Shown: positions 8,502-18,242, numbered from the stretch's first letter. The stretch: 64,000 nt of DNA from Bacillota bacterium (GCA_023395615.1 JAEWYP010000007.1:1-64000); one strand, 5' to 3'. The notes: a model not told the origin generated them from the letters alone. Made by a program: numbers and translations.

Positions 8502-8796
8502 AGGTTCGCCCTCCTTTTCTTATGGTGAGTATAATGCAAACCCCTGAAATTTCTCTTTCAATTTCGGGCTATTCTTTTTCGATTTTGGGAGATATTTCGC
8601 CATATCAGAAAACCATATTTTTCGTTTCATATTCTCAATGTTATACGCCAGTCATTCAAAATAAAACCATTTCTCGATATTTTGGATTGTATCTCGCCTT
8701 ATAACATACATTTACCATGTGTTTCATTTTGACCCGTACTCTAAACTTGGCTTCAGGCATCCCCGCAAAAAAGCGTCCTTCCATGCTTCCCTTTGG
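8502..8796. promoter_or_regulatory. Regulatory region upstream of the YtcQ-like gene
   Basis: This 295-base AT-rich stretch holds no convincing gene. On the minus strand a TATACT box (8528-8533) lies 26 bases before the ATG at 8501, but I see no -35 box at the right distance, as expected for an activator-dependent promoter. Two similar sequences, TTCGATTTTGG (8578-8588) and TCGATATTTTGG (8674-8685), form an imperfect direct repeat about 96 bases apart and could be sites for the AraC-type response regulator. Confidence 0.45.
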
Positions 8797-10398
8797 TTAT
8801 TCGACGGAGCGCTCCCGGTCCGGGTCGTGCTGGTACTCCTGTGGTGTGATGCCGACTTCTTTTTTGAAAACCGTTGAAAAATATGAAAAGTTATCAAACC
8901 CGATCGAACCGGCAACGTCGCTTACACGCGCATTCGGATCGCGAAGCATTCGTTTTGCCTGTTCAATGCGATAAATACGAATAGCGTCTTTCAGCGACTG
9001 GTCGGTTTTCTTTTTATACAGTTTCGCCAGATATTCCGGGGCAAGGTGGAACTCCGCCGCGATTTCGTTACGGCCAATCTCCTCCTGATAATGCTTTTGA
9101 ATATAAGCGTTGATCCGTTCCACCAGCGTACCTGCCTTTCGTAATTCTTCATCGCAGGCAAATGTCCGCTCCAGAAGGTAGTTCGCCCAACGGATCATAT
9201 CTACGGCGGAACGGCATGCCTGTTCTGCAAGCCGAACGGAATTGTCATCCGCAAACAGTCGTGTTGCCTGCACACCCGCCTCGGCCAGATGGGCATATAC
9301 CACCTGGAGCATCTCCTGCTGCATCAGGTACAGGGTACGTTCACTCAGGATTTTCATGGCTGTTCGGTTTGCCAGCGCATCTTTCAGCGCATTCAGCAGG
9401 GATACTTTATCGCAGCGGATCAGCATTTCCTTCAGTTTTTCCACTTCCAGTACCTGCGTCTCTTCCCCTGCGGTCACCGCTTCGCTTTCCGTGAAAACCT
9501 GAGAATAAAATGCCACGTTGCTCTCCACAAGCCGCTGTAGCGTCGTCGTTCGATCCGGAAGCGCTTCAATCTCCGCTTCTCCGCCAATACAACAGGTAGC
9601 TTTCACATGCGCCGCTTCATTGCAGGCGGCGATTACCTTTACGCAGCACTCCCGCAGATCGGCTTCCGATCGGTTCTCCACAGCGGTAAAGTACCAAAGG
9701 CTGTTCGGGCCGACACGTCGTATGGAACGGGCATTCTCTTCCCGGCCAAACAGATTGCGGGCATGCGCGTTTTCTATAATGTAATGCAGCAGACTCTGCC
9801 CCAGTTCCTCCGCCTGCGACTCATACTCCGCAATGCGGGTTACCACCATCCGATACCCGGCATCCGCGTCAATCGGTAACCCGCGCGCCTCAATCTCCCT
9901 GCGAATCTGTTCACGGTCACGTGGCGCGCTGCTGTTGTACAGTGAAAGCCAGAAGTTAATCTCCTCGCGATGCAGGTTCTGCGAACGCCATTCCCCATAC
10001 CGGCTGCCCTCCTGCAAACGCCGCTTCTCATGGATACGGGAGACTGTTTTTTGCAGAGACAGCGCCATAATTTTCGCGTTAAACGGCTTGGTCAGGTATT
10101 CCGCAGCATCCAGTTTCAGGGCGCTGGCTGCGTAATCAAACCGTTCGTGACAAGTTAATAATAAAAATTCCGCCACAATGCCATTTGCGCGAACCCACTT
10201 CAGCAGATCCAGCCCTGAACCTTGCGGCATTTCAATATCACTGATTACGATATCCGTTTGCCCGTTCTGTAAAATCCGTTTCGCCTGCGCAACGCTGTAG
10301 GCAACTTCCACCGTGTCAATGGCATAAGTATTCCAGTCGATGGAACGGCGAATAGCCTCCACCGTAGGGATATCGTCGTCCACAATCAACAGCCGCAT
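8797..10398 (-). CDS. YesN-type response regulator with AraC DNA-binding domain
   Basis: A 533-residue response regulator. Residues 1-120 are a CheY receiver with the acidic DDD cluster near residue 7, the phosphoacceptor Asp54 in VISDIEMP and Lys104 in YLTKPF. A roughly 300-residue linker follows, then an AraC-type double helix-turn-helix at about 430-527 (NEIAAEFHLAPEYLAKLYKK, and the second helix in VSDVAGSIGFDNFSYFS). The ATG at 10398 has GGAGGG upstream. It is encoded 20 bases after the YesM-type kinase and directly before the sugar transporter, which it probably activates. Confidence 0.95.
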   Translation of the reverse strand: MRLLIVDDDIPTVEAIRRSIDWNTYAIDTVEVAYSVAQAKRILQNGQTDIVISDIEMPQGSGLDLLKWVRANGIVAEFLLLTCHERFDYAASALKLDAAEYLTKPFNAKIMALSLQKTVSRIHEKRRLQEGSRYGEWRSQNLHREEINFWLSLYNSSAPRDREQIRREIEARGLPIDADAGYRMVVTRIAEYESQAEELGQSLLHYIIENAHARNLFGREENARSIRRVGPNSLWYFTAVENRSEADLRECCVKVIAACNEAAHVKATCCIGGEAEIEALPDRTTTLQRLVESNVAFYSQVFTESEAVTAGEETQVLEVEKLKEMLIRCDKVSLLNALKDALANRTAMKILSERTLYLMQQEMLQVVYAHLAEAGVQATRLFADDNSVRLAEQACRSAVDMIRWANYLLERTFACDEELRKAGTLVERINAYIQKHYQEEIGRNEIAAEFHLAPEYLAKLYKKKTDQSLKDAIRIYRIEQAKRMLRDPNARVSDVAGSIGFDNFSYFSTVFKKEVGITPQEYQHDPDRERSVE

Positions 10399-10418
10399 TC
10401 GGTTCCCTCCTTCTCGAA

Positions 10419-12137
10419 TTACTCACTTATCCAGACCGTTTTTTCCTGATACTCGTGCACGGGTGCGCGCGGCACACGGATCAGGTTCACACATCCATGC
10501 GGCTCGATGTTAGCCAGTTGAATCAGGTCTTCCCGTTCGTACATCAGCGCCATCATACGCCTGATCCCCCAAAGCCCGATGCGCTCACCGTCGTTGGCGG
10601 GGTGAGGAGCGTTACCGTTCATATATTGGAGCACATCCCGCGGATACCCTTTTCCGTCGTCCTCAATGCGGATTAAGAGCATTTCCTCATCCTGCAACGT
10701 TTCCAGCGAAACATGGATGAGAATCGTCAGCACATCGTCAACAGATAACGCATATTTATATTCATTCTCCACAAAGGTCTGTATTACCATTTGCGGGATT
10801 CGCCACTCCTCCAGTTCTTGCGGAAGATCAGTAAAGTGGAAGATGCAACCGGGATATTTGCACTCCTGCATTGCAAAGTAGTTCTCCACATGGCGCATCT
10901 CTTCCCGAACCGGCACGGTGTGAAACCCGGATTTGAACATATACCGTATATTCCTGGACAACGCATCCGCATAGGTTTTCATCTCCTGCTCCTTGCCCTG
11001 GCTGCCAAGGCTTGACAGGGTTGTGATTGCATTTAAAAAGAAGTGCGGCCGCAGTTGCAGCCGAATGCTCTTCAGCTCCATCTCCCGCAGTTCGATTCGC
11101 TTTTCATAGGTTTGTATCCGCAGGTGTACAATCGTATCCATCAGCCGATTAAAAGTATCTTTCAGCTGCGTGAATTCCTCTGTTCCGTAATCGTCCTTGA
11201 TGCGCAGCGTATCGGTCTCGCCGTCCATGCGGCGCATATCCTCCGTCATGCTCTCCATCGGCCTGACCATTTCCCGGCTGATGTAACGCACGATTAACGC
11301 GCCAAAAATCAGCGTTATGATAATGACCGCAAGGATTACCGCCATCACGATACGGGTCTGGTTCCAAACGATTACACTGCGGATGCGCAGATGGAGCAGC
11401 ACCTGTCCTTCTGCAATCACATACGGTTCGGCGCGCGTTCCCTGGGTTTGTATGGTAAACAGGTTCGCTCCAACCTGTTGCGCATTCAGCGCGCTGCCCG
11501 TGAACCCGATAATGATCCCGTCCGTATCCGTTAAAATCAGGGATTGAGCATCTCCGTCCGCACGAGGAACCGTCGCCAGGAAATCGTCTACCGTGGTGTA
11601 GGCTGCCGCCGCGCGCCCATGGTATACATACATCTTGTACAGGTAGGCACGACCGCGGAGCGTAACAAATTGCCATGTTTTGGGGATATCCTCGCGAGAA
11701 GCACAGGCGACGGTATACTCCCTTAACGCCGTTCGGTCCCAATATCCCAGCGATTTAGCGGCTGCATCCACACAGATTCCATAATCGTTATCCGCCACCA
11801 CAAAAGCGTCTACGCTTTTATCGGTTTGCACTGCGTCGCTGATGGAATTGTGGATATCCTGCGAAGCGTAAAAACGTTTGGCTTCTTCCGTACTCTTCAG
11901 CAACAGCAGTTTCGCCTGATTTTGCAGCAGAAGGTTCTTAAGCGCGGTATCCATTTGTGTTACCCGACTTTTCAGCTGTCCGCCGTACACATCCAGAATA
12001 CCGGTCGCCTCGGTTTGCAGTTCATCGTTCAGGATGGAATAGGAGGAAAACGCATAAACCGCCAGCAACGCAGCCAGCAGCACGATTAATATAGCCATAT
12101 AGGATATGATTCGGCCAATCAGTTTCTTTTTCTTCAT
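10419..12137 (-). CDS. YesM-type sensor histidine kinase
   Basis: A 572-residue membrane histidine kinase: a first membrane segment at about 5-30, an extracellular sensing domain of roughly 235 residues, a second membrane segment near 270-290, a HAMP linker (ISREMVRPMESM), the His_kinase domain with RPHFFLNA, and an HATPase_c domain (N-box VENEYKYAL, G-box IEDDGKG). The in-frame start at 12299 is not used because the ATG at 12137 has GGAGG in place. YesM kinases sense carbohydrates or cell-wall-linked signals and phosphorylate the partner YesN-type regulator encoded next. Confidence 0.95.
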   Translation of the reverse strand: MKKKKLIGRIISYMAILIVLLAALLAVYAFSSYSILNDELQTEATGILDVYGGQLKSRVTQMDTALKNLLLQNQAKLLLLKSTEEAKRFYASQDIHNSISDAVQTDKSVDAFVVADNDYGICVDAAAKSLGYWDRTALREYTVACASREDIPKTWQFVTLRGRAYLYKMYVYHGRAAAAYTTVDDFLATVPRADGDAQSLILTDTDGIIIGFTGSALNAQQVGANLFTIQTQGTRAEPYVIAEGQVLLHLRIRSVIVWNQTRIVMAVILAVIIITLIFGALIVRYISREMVRPMESMTEDMRRMDGETDTLRIKDDYGTEEFTQLKDTFNRLMDTIVHLRIQTYEKRIELREMELKSIRLQLRPHFFLNAITTLSSLGSQGKEQEMKTYADALSRNIRYMFKSGFHTVPVREEMRHVENYFAMQECKYPGCIFHFTDLPQELEEWRIPQMVIQTFVENEYKYALSVDDVLTILIHVSLETLQDEEMLLIRIEDDGKGYPRDVLQYMNGNAPHPANDGERIGLWGIRRMMALMYEREDLIQLANIEPHGCVNLIRVPRAPVHEYQEKTVWISE

Positions 12138-12348
12138 CACAGGGCCTCCAGGTACGTCCGGCAGCACGTCGGGCGGCCACGTCGGTTTCCGGTTATCGGT
12201 TTTCCACTGTGCCCATCGTAGCATACCTTTGAAAAGGATGCAATCACCGTTTCCGGTTTCGACAGGCCCCGGCAATTGTATTCTCCTTTGGCCGATCATT
12301 ACAGAATAATTTGGTTTTGAGACTGATCATGAAGAAAAACACATAAAA

Positions 12349-12376
12349 CCGCCTCCCCTGCTATCCGGGGAGGCGG
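12349..12376 (-). terminator. Terminator of the catabolic operon
   Basis: Inverted repeat CCGCCTCCCC (12349-12358) and GGGGAGGCGG (12367-12376), 10 perfect pairs with an 8-base loop, followed on the minus strand by TTTT. It lies 43 bases after the last gene (FucU-like) and separates it from the kinase gene. Confidence 0.85.
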
Positions 12377-12418
12377 TCGATGCAGATGTCGGCGCATAGG
12401 AGGATACGCCGACGGAGT

Positions 12419-12847
12419 TTACTTTACCACGCCTTTTTTAAGAATCACATTGGCATACAGCGCCTTTTCGCCCGTGGCAACACATGCGTAGCAATGACGG
12501 CCTTTTTCATAAAACGCGGGCTTTTCCAGCGTCTCTTCACGCAGGCCCTTTGCTTCATGCTTGTTTCCAATCGCGCGGTATTCTTCCCAGATTTCCGGTT
12601 GATAGGGGTCTCCGGGAACAACGGCCATCAGGGACGTCGGATGTTCCACGTATACGTCCAGCGGAAAAAACTGAAGGATCATCTCCAGAATTTCGCTGAT
12701 GCCGTGTCCGTCCATCCGCACGCAACGCTCCGGGCAACCGAACTTGGGATAGTTGCCGTCACAAAGCAGCAGCTCATCTCCGTGGCCCATTTCCAGCATG
12801 ATCTTCATCAGTTCCGGGGGCATTAAAGCCGGTATATTCTTAAGCAT
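12419..12847 (-). CDS. fucU: RbsD/FucU-family sugar mutarotase
   Basis: A 142-residue cytoplasmic protein of the RbsD/FucU family, which interconverts the anomers of a free sugar so that kinases or isomerases receive the correct form. The N-terminal signature MPPELMKIMLEMGHGDELLL and the following DGNYP match, including the catalytic-region histidine in GHGD. The length is as expected. It is the last gene of the operon, 12 bases after the aldo/keto reductase, and is followed by a clear terminator. The sequence looks closer to FucU than to RbsD, but the sugar handled cannot be read from it. Confidence 0.88.
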   Translation of the reverse strand: MLKNIPALMPPELMKIMLEMGHGDELLLCDGNYPKFGCPERCVRMDGHGISEILEMILQFFPLDVYVEHPTSLMAVVPGDPYQPEIWEEYRAIGNKHEAKGLREETLEKPAFYEKGRHCYACVATGEKALYANVILKKGVVK

Positions 12848-12859
12848 TCTTTCTCGTCC

Positions 12860-13873
12860 TCACTTTACGATAAAACCGTCTTCGTCCCACAGATCATGCC
12901 AGTCCTTCGCGCCTTCCCACAGGAACACCTGGCCTTTAATCAGGCGGCAATTCCGTTCCACCGTCTTGAGTTTCGCCATTTCAGCATCCGTCAGCGGGTC
13001 GACGACTGTGCATTTCAGGTTGGACACATACTCGTTCTCGTGGATGGAGAACGGGATGGGAATCTGTCCGCGCTGAACTGCCCACTTCAGGCAGATCACG
13101 GCGGGGTGGACATTGTGGGCCTTCGCGATTTCCACCACTTCCGGCACCTGGATATCGGCAATGTCGTCGGGCGTCATATCCCGTTCCGGACGGGTCGGGC
13201 TGCCAATGGGGCAGAAACCGATCGGCTGGATGCCGTGAGCTACGACATAGTCATACAGTTCCTGTTGCTGGAAGCAGGGATGCAGCTCCATCTCGATCAC
13301 AGAAGGTTTAATGCGGCACAGCGGCAACACCGCCTCCAGCTTGGGGATGGTCATGCTGCTCATGCCAATGTGCCTTGCCAACCCCATATCGTACAGATGT
13401 TCCATCTGCCGCCACGTTGCCATAAACTCTTCCACCGAGAAGGGTCTGCTGTTGGGGTTGCGGCTGTCGCCGTCGCATCCCGGCGCATGGGCGTTGGGGA
13501 ACGGCCAGTGTACGAAAAACGCGTCAATATAGTCCAGTTTAAGGTCGCGCAGGGTTTTTGCACAGGAAAGCAGCACATCGCCCTTGCCATGCATATCATT
13601 CCATACCTTGGAAGTGATAAACAGTTCTTCGCGTTTCACAACGCCATCAGCAAATGCCTGTTCAAACACCTTGCCGATCAGGTCCTCGTTGCCGTAAATC
13701 GCGGCGCAGTCGAACATACGGTAGCCGCAACGGATCGCTCCGCCAACCGCGCTGGATACCTGCTCGGGTGTGAAACGGTCGCTGCCGAATGTACCCATAC
13801 CGATGCAGGGGATTTCCTCACCAGTGTAAAGTTTGCGTTTGGGGACAATTGTGGGATTGATAAATTCCGCCAT
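12860..13873 (-). CDS. Aldo/keto reductase
   Basis: A 337-residue NAD(P)H-dependent aldo/keto reductase with a TIM-barrel fold. The catalytic tetrad is visible: Asp and Tyr in FDCAAIYGNE, Lys in ITSKVWND and His in FFVHWPFP. The C-terminal NADP-binding part (PIPFSIHENEYVSNL) deviates from the usual PIP(K/G)S motif. I use the ATG at 13873, with AAGGG upstream, rather than the in-frame start at 13900. Inside a sugar operon it probably reduces an aldose or ketose to a polyol, or oxidises the reverse; substrate unknown. Confidence 0.9.
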   Translation of the reverse strand: MAEFINPTIVPKRKLYTGEEIPCIGMGTFGSDRFTPEQVSSAVGGAIRCGYRMFDCAAIYGNEDLIGKVFEQAFADGVVKREELFITSKVWNDMHGKGDVLLSCAKTLRDLKLDYIDAFFVHWPFPNAHAPGCDGDSRNPNSRPFSVEEFMATWRQMEHLYDMGLARHIGMSSMTIPKLEAVLPLCRIKPSVIEMELHPCFQQQELYDYVVAHGIQPIGFCPIGSPTRPERDMTPDDIADIQVPEVVEIAKAHNVHPAVICLKWAVQRGQIPIPFSIHENEYVSNLKCTVVDPLTDAEMAKLKTVERNCRLIKGQVFLWEGAKDWHDLWDEDGFIVK

Positions 13874-13905
13874 AGGATACCCTTCTTTCTTTCGTGTCAT
13901 TCTAT

Positions 13906-14838
13906 CTACTGGATCTTTTGAATCTCCACCCTGGGAGTTAACGATTCCAGATCTCGCGGATCGTACCCGCCCGTGCTCATTGACAGCGCGTTAGCCGCCG
14001 ATACCGCCACCGCCAGCCGCAACTGTTCGGCGGGCGCAAGGCCGCGTACCATGCCAACCGCGAACCCGGCCACCATGCTGTCACCGCAGCCAACTGTGTT
14101 TTTCGGCTCAATATGCGGTGGTTTCCCCCAGTAAGTACCCTCGTCGCACGTTGCCACCGCGCCGTCCGCGCCCAGAGACAACACCACCATGGGAATTCCT
14201 TCTCTGTGCAGGGTTTGTGTTGCGTTGATCAGTTCTTGCTGTGAAACCGGCACGTTCCCCAATAATTGGCCGATTTCGTCAGTATTGGGTTTGATAAAAG
14301 CCGGTTTTACTCCAACGCCTCTGCGCAACGCTTCGCCACTGCTATCCAGCAGCACTGGTTTCCCCGCCTTGCGGCACAGAAGAATCATCTGCTCGTACAT
14401 CGACGCGGGCACTCCCTGCGGCAGACTGCCGGAAAGGGTTATAACGTCAGCCTTGAGCAGTTCACGCCGGAAATGCTCCAGAAAGCTCTCGACTTCCATA
14501 TCAGTCACCGGTGCGCCCGGCTCAAGATATTCGGTGCTTTTTCCGCAGGACTGATCCCAGCCGTTGATGCAGCTGCGCGTTTCCGACGCGACGTGGGTAA
14601 ACGACTTGCGAATCAGCGGTTCCGTAATCAGGGACTCGAAATATTGTCCGTTATATCCGCCGACAAAACCCATTGCCGTTACCGGCTCACCCAGCTGCGC
14701 GGCGATCCGCGATACGTTCAGCCCTTTTCCTCCGGCGGTGTTATGTACCTGCCGTACCCGCATTACGGTATACGGGTCCAACTTCTCCAGCATGTACAGC
14801 TTATCAATGGAGGTGTTCAGCGTTACTGTCAGTATCAT
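13906..14838 (-). CDS. PfkB-family sugar-phosphate kinase (1-phosphofructokinase / tagatose-6-phosphate kinase type)
   Basis: A 310-residue ribokinase-fold kinase of the FruK/LacC group: TLNTSIDKLYML at the start, the AGGKGLNVSR sugar-phosphate-binding motif, and the C-terminal anion-hole motif VGCGDSMVAGF (GCGDS where GAGDS is usual) with the catalytic aspartate. Members phosphorylate fructose 1-phosphate, tagatose 6-phosphate or similar to a 1,6-bisphosphate. The adjacent class II aldolase would split such a product into two trioses. It begins 10 bases after the dehydrogenase, with GAGG 8 bases before the ATG. Confidence 0.92.
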   Translation of the reverse strand: MILTVTLNTSIDKLYMLEKLDPYTVMRVRQVHNTAGGKGLNVSRIAAQLGEPVTAMGFVGGYNGQYFESLITEPLIRKSFTHVASETRSCINGWDQSCGKSTEYLEPGAPVTDMEVESFLEHFRRELLKADVITLSGSLPQGVPASMYEQMILLCRKAGKPVLLDSSGEALRRGVGVKPAFIKPNTDEIGQLLGNVPVSQQELINATQTLHREGIPMVVLSLGADGAVATCDEGTYWGKPPHIEPKNTVGCGDSMVAGFAVGMVRGLAPAEQLRLAVAVSAANALSMSTGGYDPRDLESLTPRVEIQKIQ

Positions 14839-14848
14839 CGGTCGGGCC

Positions 14849-15895
14849 TCATTCGTTCACCAGCATGATTTTGCCGTGTACCTGCGAAGGATCGTGATAC
14901 AGTGCGAACGCCTCCGCCACGCGGCTCATGGGGAACGTACGGAAGATAAAGGCGGGATCAAACTTAAGCTCTCCCGTAGCGAAGTAGTGCGCGGTCAGTT
15001 CCCACTCGCGGCCGGGGAAGGGCGCAGAATAGCTCATCCAGCTGCCGGTAAGGTAGAATTCTTTCCGGTTCATATTTTCCCATTGCCGGGGTGTAAAGGT
15101 AACGTCGGTATGCGGGGTGCCGATAAAGCACACATGGGCTTTGTTGGCCGCCAGTTCAAATGCCATGCGCATGGTAACGGGGTTTCCGGCGGTTTCAAAC
15201 ACATGGTCAAAACCTGCGCCGCCGGTTAACGCCATCGCCTTTTGCAGGTAATCCGCCTCCAGCGTGTTCACCGTTTCGTCCGCGCCCATGCGTTTGGCCA
15301 GCGCCAACCGACCCTCGTCAATATCGAAAACCACCAGCTTCTTCGCGCCGAAAATTTTGGTCCATTGTGCGGTAAAAATACCGATCGTTCCGCACCCAAG
15401 GATCGCGACCGTACCGCCGCCGCGATAATCGGACTGCAATACGCCGTGTACCGCCACGGTCGATGGTTCAAACATCGCCGCCTGCTGGTACGGGATTGAC
15501 GGATCATATTTCACCGCGTTTTGGGCAGGCATGACCACATATTCGGCAAAACTGCCCTGTTCCCGGCTTCCGATAAAGCTGTAGTGCTTGCACAGTGCAA
15601 AGTTGCCGCGCTGGCAATCATCGCATTTCATGCAGGGCACCAGCGGCGCGCCGCTGACGGTATCCCCCACGGCGAGGTTGCTCACCCCTTCGCCAACCTC
15701 CACCACATCACCGCTGAATTCGTGGCCGAGAACGACCGGGTAAAAATGCGCCCCATTGTGGAGCACACGCGGCACATCGCTGCCGCAGATGCCCGTCGCC
15801 CTGATTTTCACCTTCACCGTGCCCGGTTTGGTTACGGGTGTTTCCCAGTCGTCATAGCGGATGTCCTCATTGCCATACAATACAGCCGCTTTCAT
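14849..15895 (-). CDS. Zinc-dependent medium-chain dehydrogenase (galactitol-1-phosphate/sorbitol dehydrogenase-like)
   Basis: A 348-residue medium-chain dehydrogenase. Catalytic zinc ligands Cys37 (GICGSD) and His58-Glu59 (LGHEF) are present, as is the structural zinc set Cys88, Cys91, Cys94 and Cys102. The Rossmann motif ILGCGTIG gives NAD(P) binding. The overall sequence resembles GatD, which oxidises galactitol 1-phosphate, but sorbitol/xylitol or free-polyol dehydrogenases are equally possible. Its start overlaps the stop of the kinase gene upstream (ATGA at 15892-15895), indicating translational coupling. Confidence 0.9.
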   Translation of the reverse strand: MKAAVLYGNEDIRYDDWETPVTKPGTVKVKIRATGICGSDVPRVLHNGAHFYPVVLGHEFSGDVVEVGEGVSNLAVGDTVSGAPLVPCMKCDDCQRGNFALCKHYSFIGSREQGSFAEYVVMPAQNAVKYDPSIPYQQAAMFEPSTVAVHGVLQSDYRGGGTVAILGCGTIGIFTAQWTKIFGAKKLVVFDIDEGRLALAKRMGADETVNTLEADYLQKAMALTGGAGFDHVFETAGNPVTMRMAFELAANKAHVCFIGTPHTDVTFTPRQWENMNRKEFYLTGSWMSYSAPFPGREWELTAHYFATGELKFDPAFIFRTFPMSRVAEAFALYHDPSQVHGKIMLVNE

Positions 15896-17400
15896 TGTTC
15901 GTCCTCCTTTATAGGGTCTGCCTTCTCCGCCATCATCGGCGCAAGCCGCTGATACAGTTCGCGATAGACCTTGTATCCGTTTTGATAAACGTCTTTTTTC
16001 GCTAGATCCGGCTCGTGGGTTCGTTTCACCGCGACCGTGCGGGCGGTTGCCGTTTTAAAGTTTGGATACACACCGGCACCTACTCCCGCGAGGATCGCTG
16101 CGCCCAGCGTCGTGGCCGTGTCGCTGGCGGGCACTTCGATGCGCCTGCCGGTAATATCGGCTTTTAACTGCGTCCATACCTCACTGTTCGCGCTGCCTCC
16201 CATGGCGCGCAGCGTGCCCGCGATCGCGCCGGCGGATTCCGCCGTTTCCAGATTGTGGCGCAGCGCGTAACCCACGCCTTCCATTACCGCGCGGATCAGA
16301 TGCGCGCGGGTTCTGGCATAATTCAATCCAAAAAACACGCCGCTTGCGTTCGGGTTCCAGATTGGGCTTCGCTCTCCGGCCATATAGGGCAAAAAGATGA
16401 CTCCATCGCTCCCGGCGGGGACGGTTTCTGCCAGCTCGCTCATCTGCGCAAAGCTCAGCTCCGGGCAGATATTTTCCCGCAGCCATTTCAGGGCTCCGCC
16501 GCCGCCTGTGGTTCCGCCCTGCAGCAACCAGCGGCCGGTTGCGACGTGAAAGCTCAGGATCAGCCTCGGATCCGCCGCGTAATGGTCAATGCACAGACTC
16601 ATGCCACCCGCCTGTCCGCCCTGCTCCTGGGTTTCCCCCGGTTCACTTACCCCTGCGCCCAGTGTGCCGCAGGCAGCATCCAGCCCGCCCGCCACGACGG
16701 GAGTCCCTTCCGCAAGGCCAGTGTTTGCCGCGGCCTCACGGGTTACCCGGCCCACAACGACATGGCATGGATAAAGTTTCGGCAACAGTTCCGGCCTTAT
16801 CCCTACTCTTTTGGCCATCGGCAGATCCCATTTCGCCTGCTTCATATCAAAGCAACATAGCCCGTATCCCTGCGAAATATCCTGCGTAAACGCTCCGGTC
16901 AGGCGTTGCACAATAAAACTGTTGGATTGCAGGATATACGCGGTCTTGCGGTATACATCGGGCAGATGGTTCTTATACCATAATATTTTCGGTAATGTAT
17001 AGCTCGGCTGCACGGGGTTTCCGCACAGGGAAAACAGTTCCTGTTCCGGTACGCGCGAGCGAATCTCATCACATTCTGTACGCGCACGGGTATCCGTCCA
17101 GATCGGGGTATTGCAGAGCGCGTTTCCCTGCTGATCCGTAGCCACAGCAGACCAGCTTTGTCCGTCTACGCCGATTCCAGCGATGTCTTCCGGTTGAACG
17201 CTGCTTTGATTCAGCGTTTCCCGTATCGCTTTGCTAACCCCCGTCCACCAGTCCTCGGGCTTCTGCTCGGCCCAGCCGGGATGGGGATAGTACACCGGGT
17301 ATTCGCTGAGGGCCTGCGCCTGCACAGCACCGTCCTCGTTAAACAGCGCGACTTTGCAGGCAGAAGTGCCCACGTCAATCCCCAGCAGATATGTGCTCAT
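15892..17400 (-). CDS. FGGY-family carbohydrate kinase (xylulokinase-like)
   Basis: A 502-residue sugar kinase of the FGGY family, closest in appearance to xylulokinase: LLGIDVGTSACKVALF at the N-terminus (ATP-binding lobe), VDGQSWS and IWTDTRA in the first domain, and GLDAACGTLGAG plus MGGSANSEVWTQ in the second. It probably phosphorylates a ketose or polyol. The ATG at 17400 lies 2 bases after the aldolase stop, with GGAAAGG inside the aldolase end as ribosome binding site. Together with the PfkB kinase and aldolase it could carry out two successive phosphorylations of a six-carbon sugar. Confidence 0.92.
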   Translation of the reverse strand: MSTYLLGIDVGTSACKVALFNEDGAVQAQALSEYPVYYPHPGWAEQKPEDWWTGVSKAIRETLNQSSVQPEDIAGIGVDGQSWSAVATDQQGNALCNTPIWTDTRARTECDEIRSRVPEQELFSLCGNPVQPSYTLPKILWYKNHLPDVYRKTAYILQSNSFIVQRLTGAFTQDISQGYGLCCFDMKQAKWDLPMAKRVGIRPELLPKLYPCHVVVGRVTREAAANTGLAEGTPVVAGGLDAACGTLGAGVSEPGETQEQGGQAGGMSLCIDHYAADPRLILSFHVATGRWLLQGGTTGGGGALKWLRENICPELSFAQMSELAETVPAGSDGVIFLPYMAGERSPIWNPNASGVFFGLNYARTRAHLIRAVMEGVGYALRHNLETAESAGAIAGTLRAMGGSANSEVWTQLKADITGRRIEVPASDTATTLGAAILAGVGAGVYPNFKTATARTVAVKRTHEPDLAKKDVYQNGYKVYRELYQRLAPMMAEKADPIKEDEQ

Positions 17401-17402
17401 GC

Positions 17403-18242
17403 TCAGGCCTTTCCATCCGATCCGCACAGTCGGATCAGCTCTATCACACGGGCTTTCACAGCGTCGCGGCCTGCCGCGAGGAACTTTTTCGGATCGAAGT
17501 TATCGGGTTTAGCGGCAATATTGGCCTTCACCGCATCGCTGAAGGCAATACGCAGTTCGGTCGCGTAGTTCACTTTGCAAATCCCCCGCTCGATACAGGC
17601 GCGCACCTGATCGTGCGGCACACCGCTGGTGCCATGCAGCACGAGGGGAATTTCAACCACTTTGCGGATTTCGCTCAGCCGGTCGATATCCAGCTTGGGA
17701 ATGCCTTTGTAGACCCCGTGCGCGGTGCCGATGGCTACCGCAAAGCTGGAAATACCCGTGCGTTCCACAAAATCCACCGCTTCCGCTGGATCGGTGTACT
17801 GCGGCTTGGCCTCATGGTCGTCCTCTTTTCCGCCAACCGTGCCCAGTTCCGCTTCAACTGGCAGATCGCAGGCCATCGCCACTACGCTGCGTGTAAGCGT
17901 AACGTTACTGTTAAACGGTAAAAGCGAACCGTCGATCATCAGCGATGTATATCCTTCCCGTGCGCATTGTTCGGCCAGCGCAAGGCTGTTGCCGTGATCC
18001 AGATGAAGCGCGATCGGCGCTTTTACCCCGCGGGCCAGCCGACTGACCAGCCCGGCAAAGGCGCTGGGTGGCGCATATTTTAGCGTTCCGGGAGTGGTCT
18101 GCACCAGTACCGGAGCGTTCAGTTCTTCGGCAGCTTCAATGATTGCCTGTACCATTTCCATATTCTCAGCGTTAAATGCGCCTACGGCATAACCGCCGCG
18201 CTGCGCTGCCAATAACAATTCCCTTGAGGATACCAGCGCCAT
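17403..18242 (-). CDS. Class II fructose/tagatose-bisphosphate aldolase
   Basis: A 279-residue zinc-dependent class II aldolase of the FbaA/GatY/KbaY size class. It shows the LHLDHG motif with the catalytic aspartate and a zinc histidine, IGTAHGVYKG and LVLHGTSG with further zinc and phosphate-binding residues, and VNYATELR near the end. It would split a ketose 1,6-bisphosphate into dihydroxyacetone phosphate and glyceraldehyde 3-phosphate. I use the ATG at 18242, since AGGGG sits about 10 bases upstream and directly abuts the alternative TTG at 18251. It is the first gene of the operon. Confidence 0.92.
   Translation of the reverse strand: MALVSSRELLLAAQRGGYAVGAFNAENMEMVQAIIEAAEELNAPVLVQTTPGTLKYAPPSAFAGLVSRLARGVKAPIALHLDHGNSLALAEQCAREGYTSLMIDGSLLPFNSNVTLTRSVVAMACDLPVEAELGTVGGKEDDHEAKPQYTDPAEAVDFVERTGISSFAVAIGTAHGVYKGIPKLDIDRLSEIRKVVEIPLVLHGTSGVPHDQVRACIERGICKVNYATELRIAFSDAVKANIAAKPDNFDPKKFLAAGRDAVKARVIELIRLCGSDGKA

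Noticed and set aside
8522..8704. 60-residue plus-strand frame in the AT-rich region upstream of the YtcQ-like gene
   Set aside because: No ribosome binding site, low-complexity composition, and it overlaps the promoter of the minus-strand gene.
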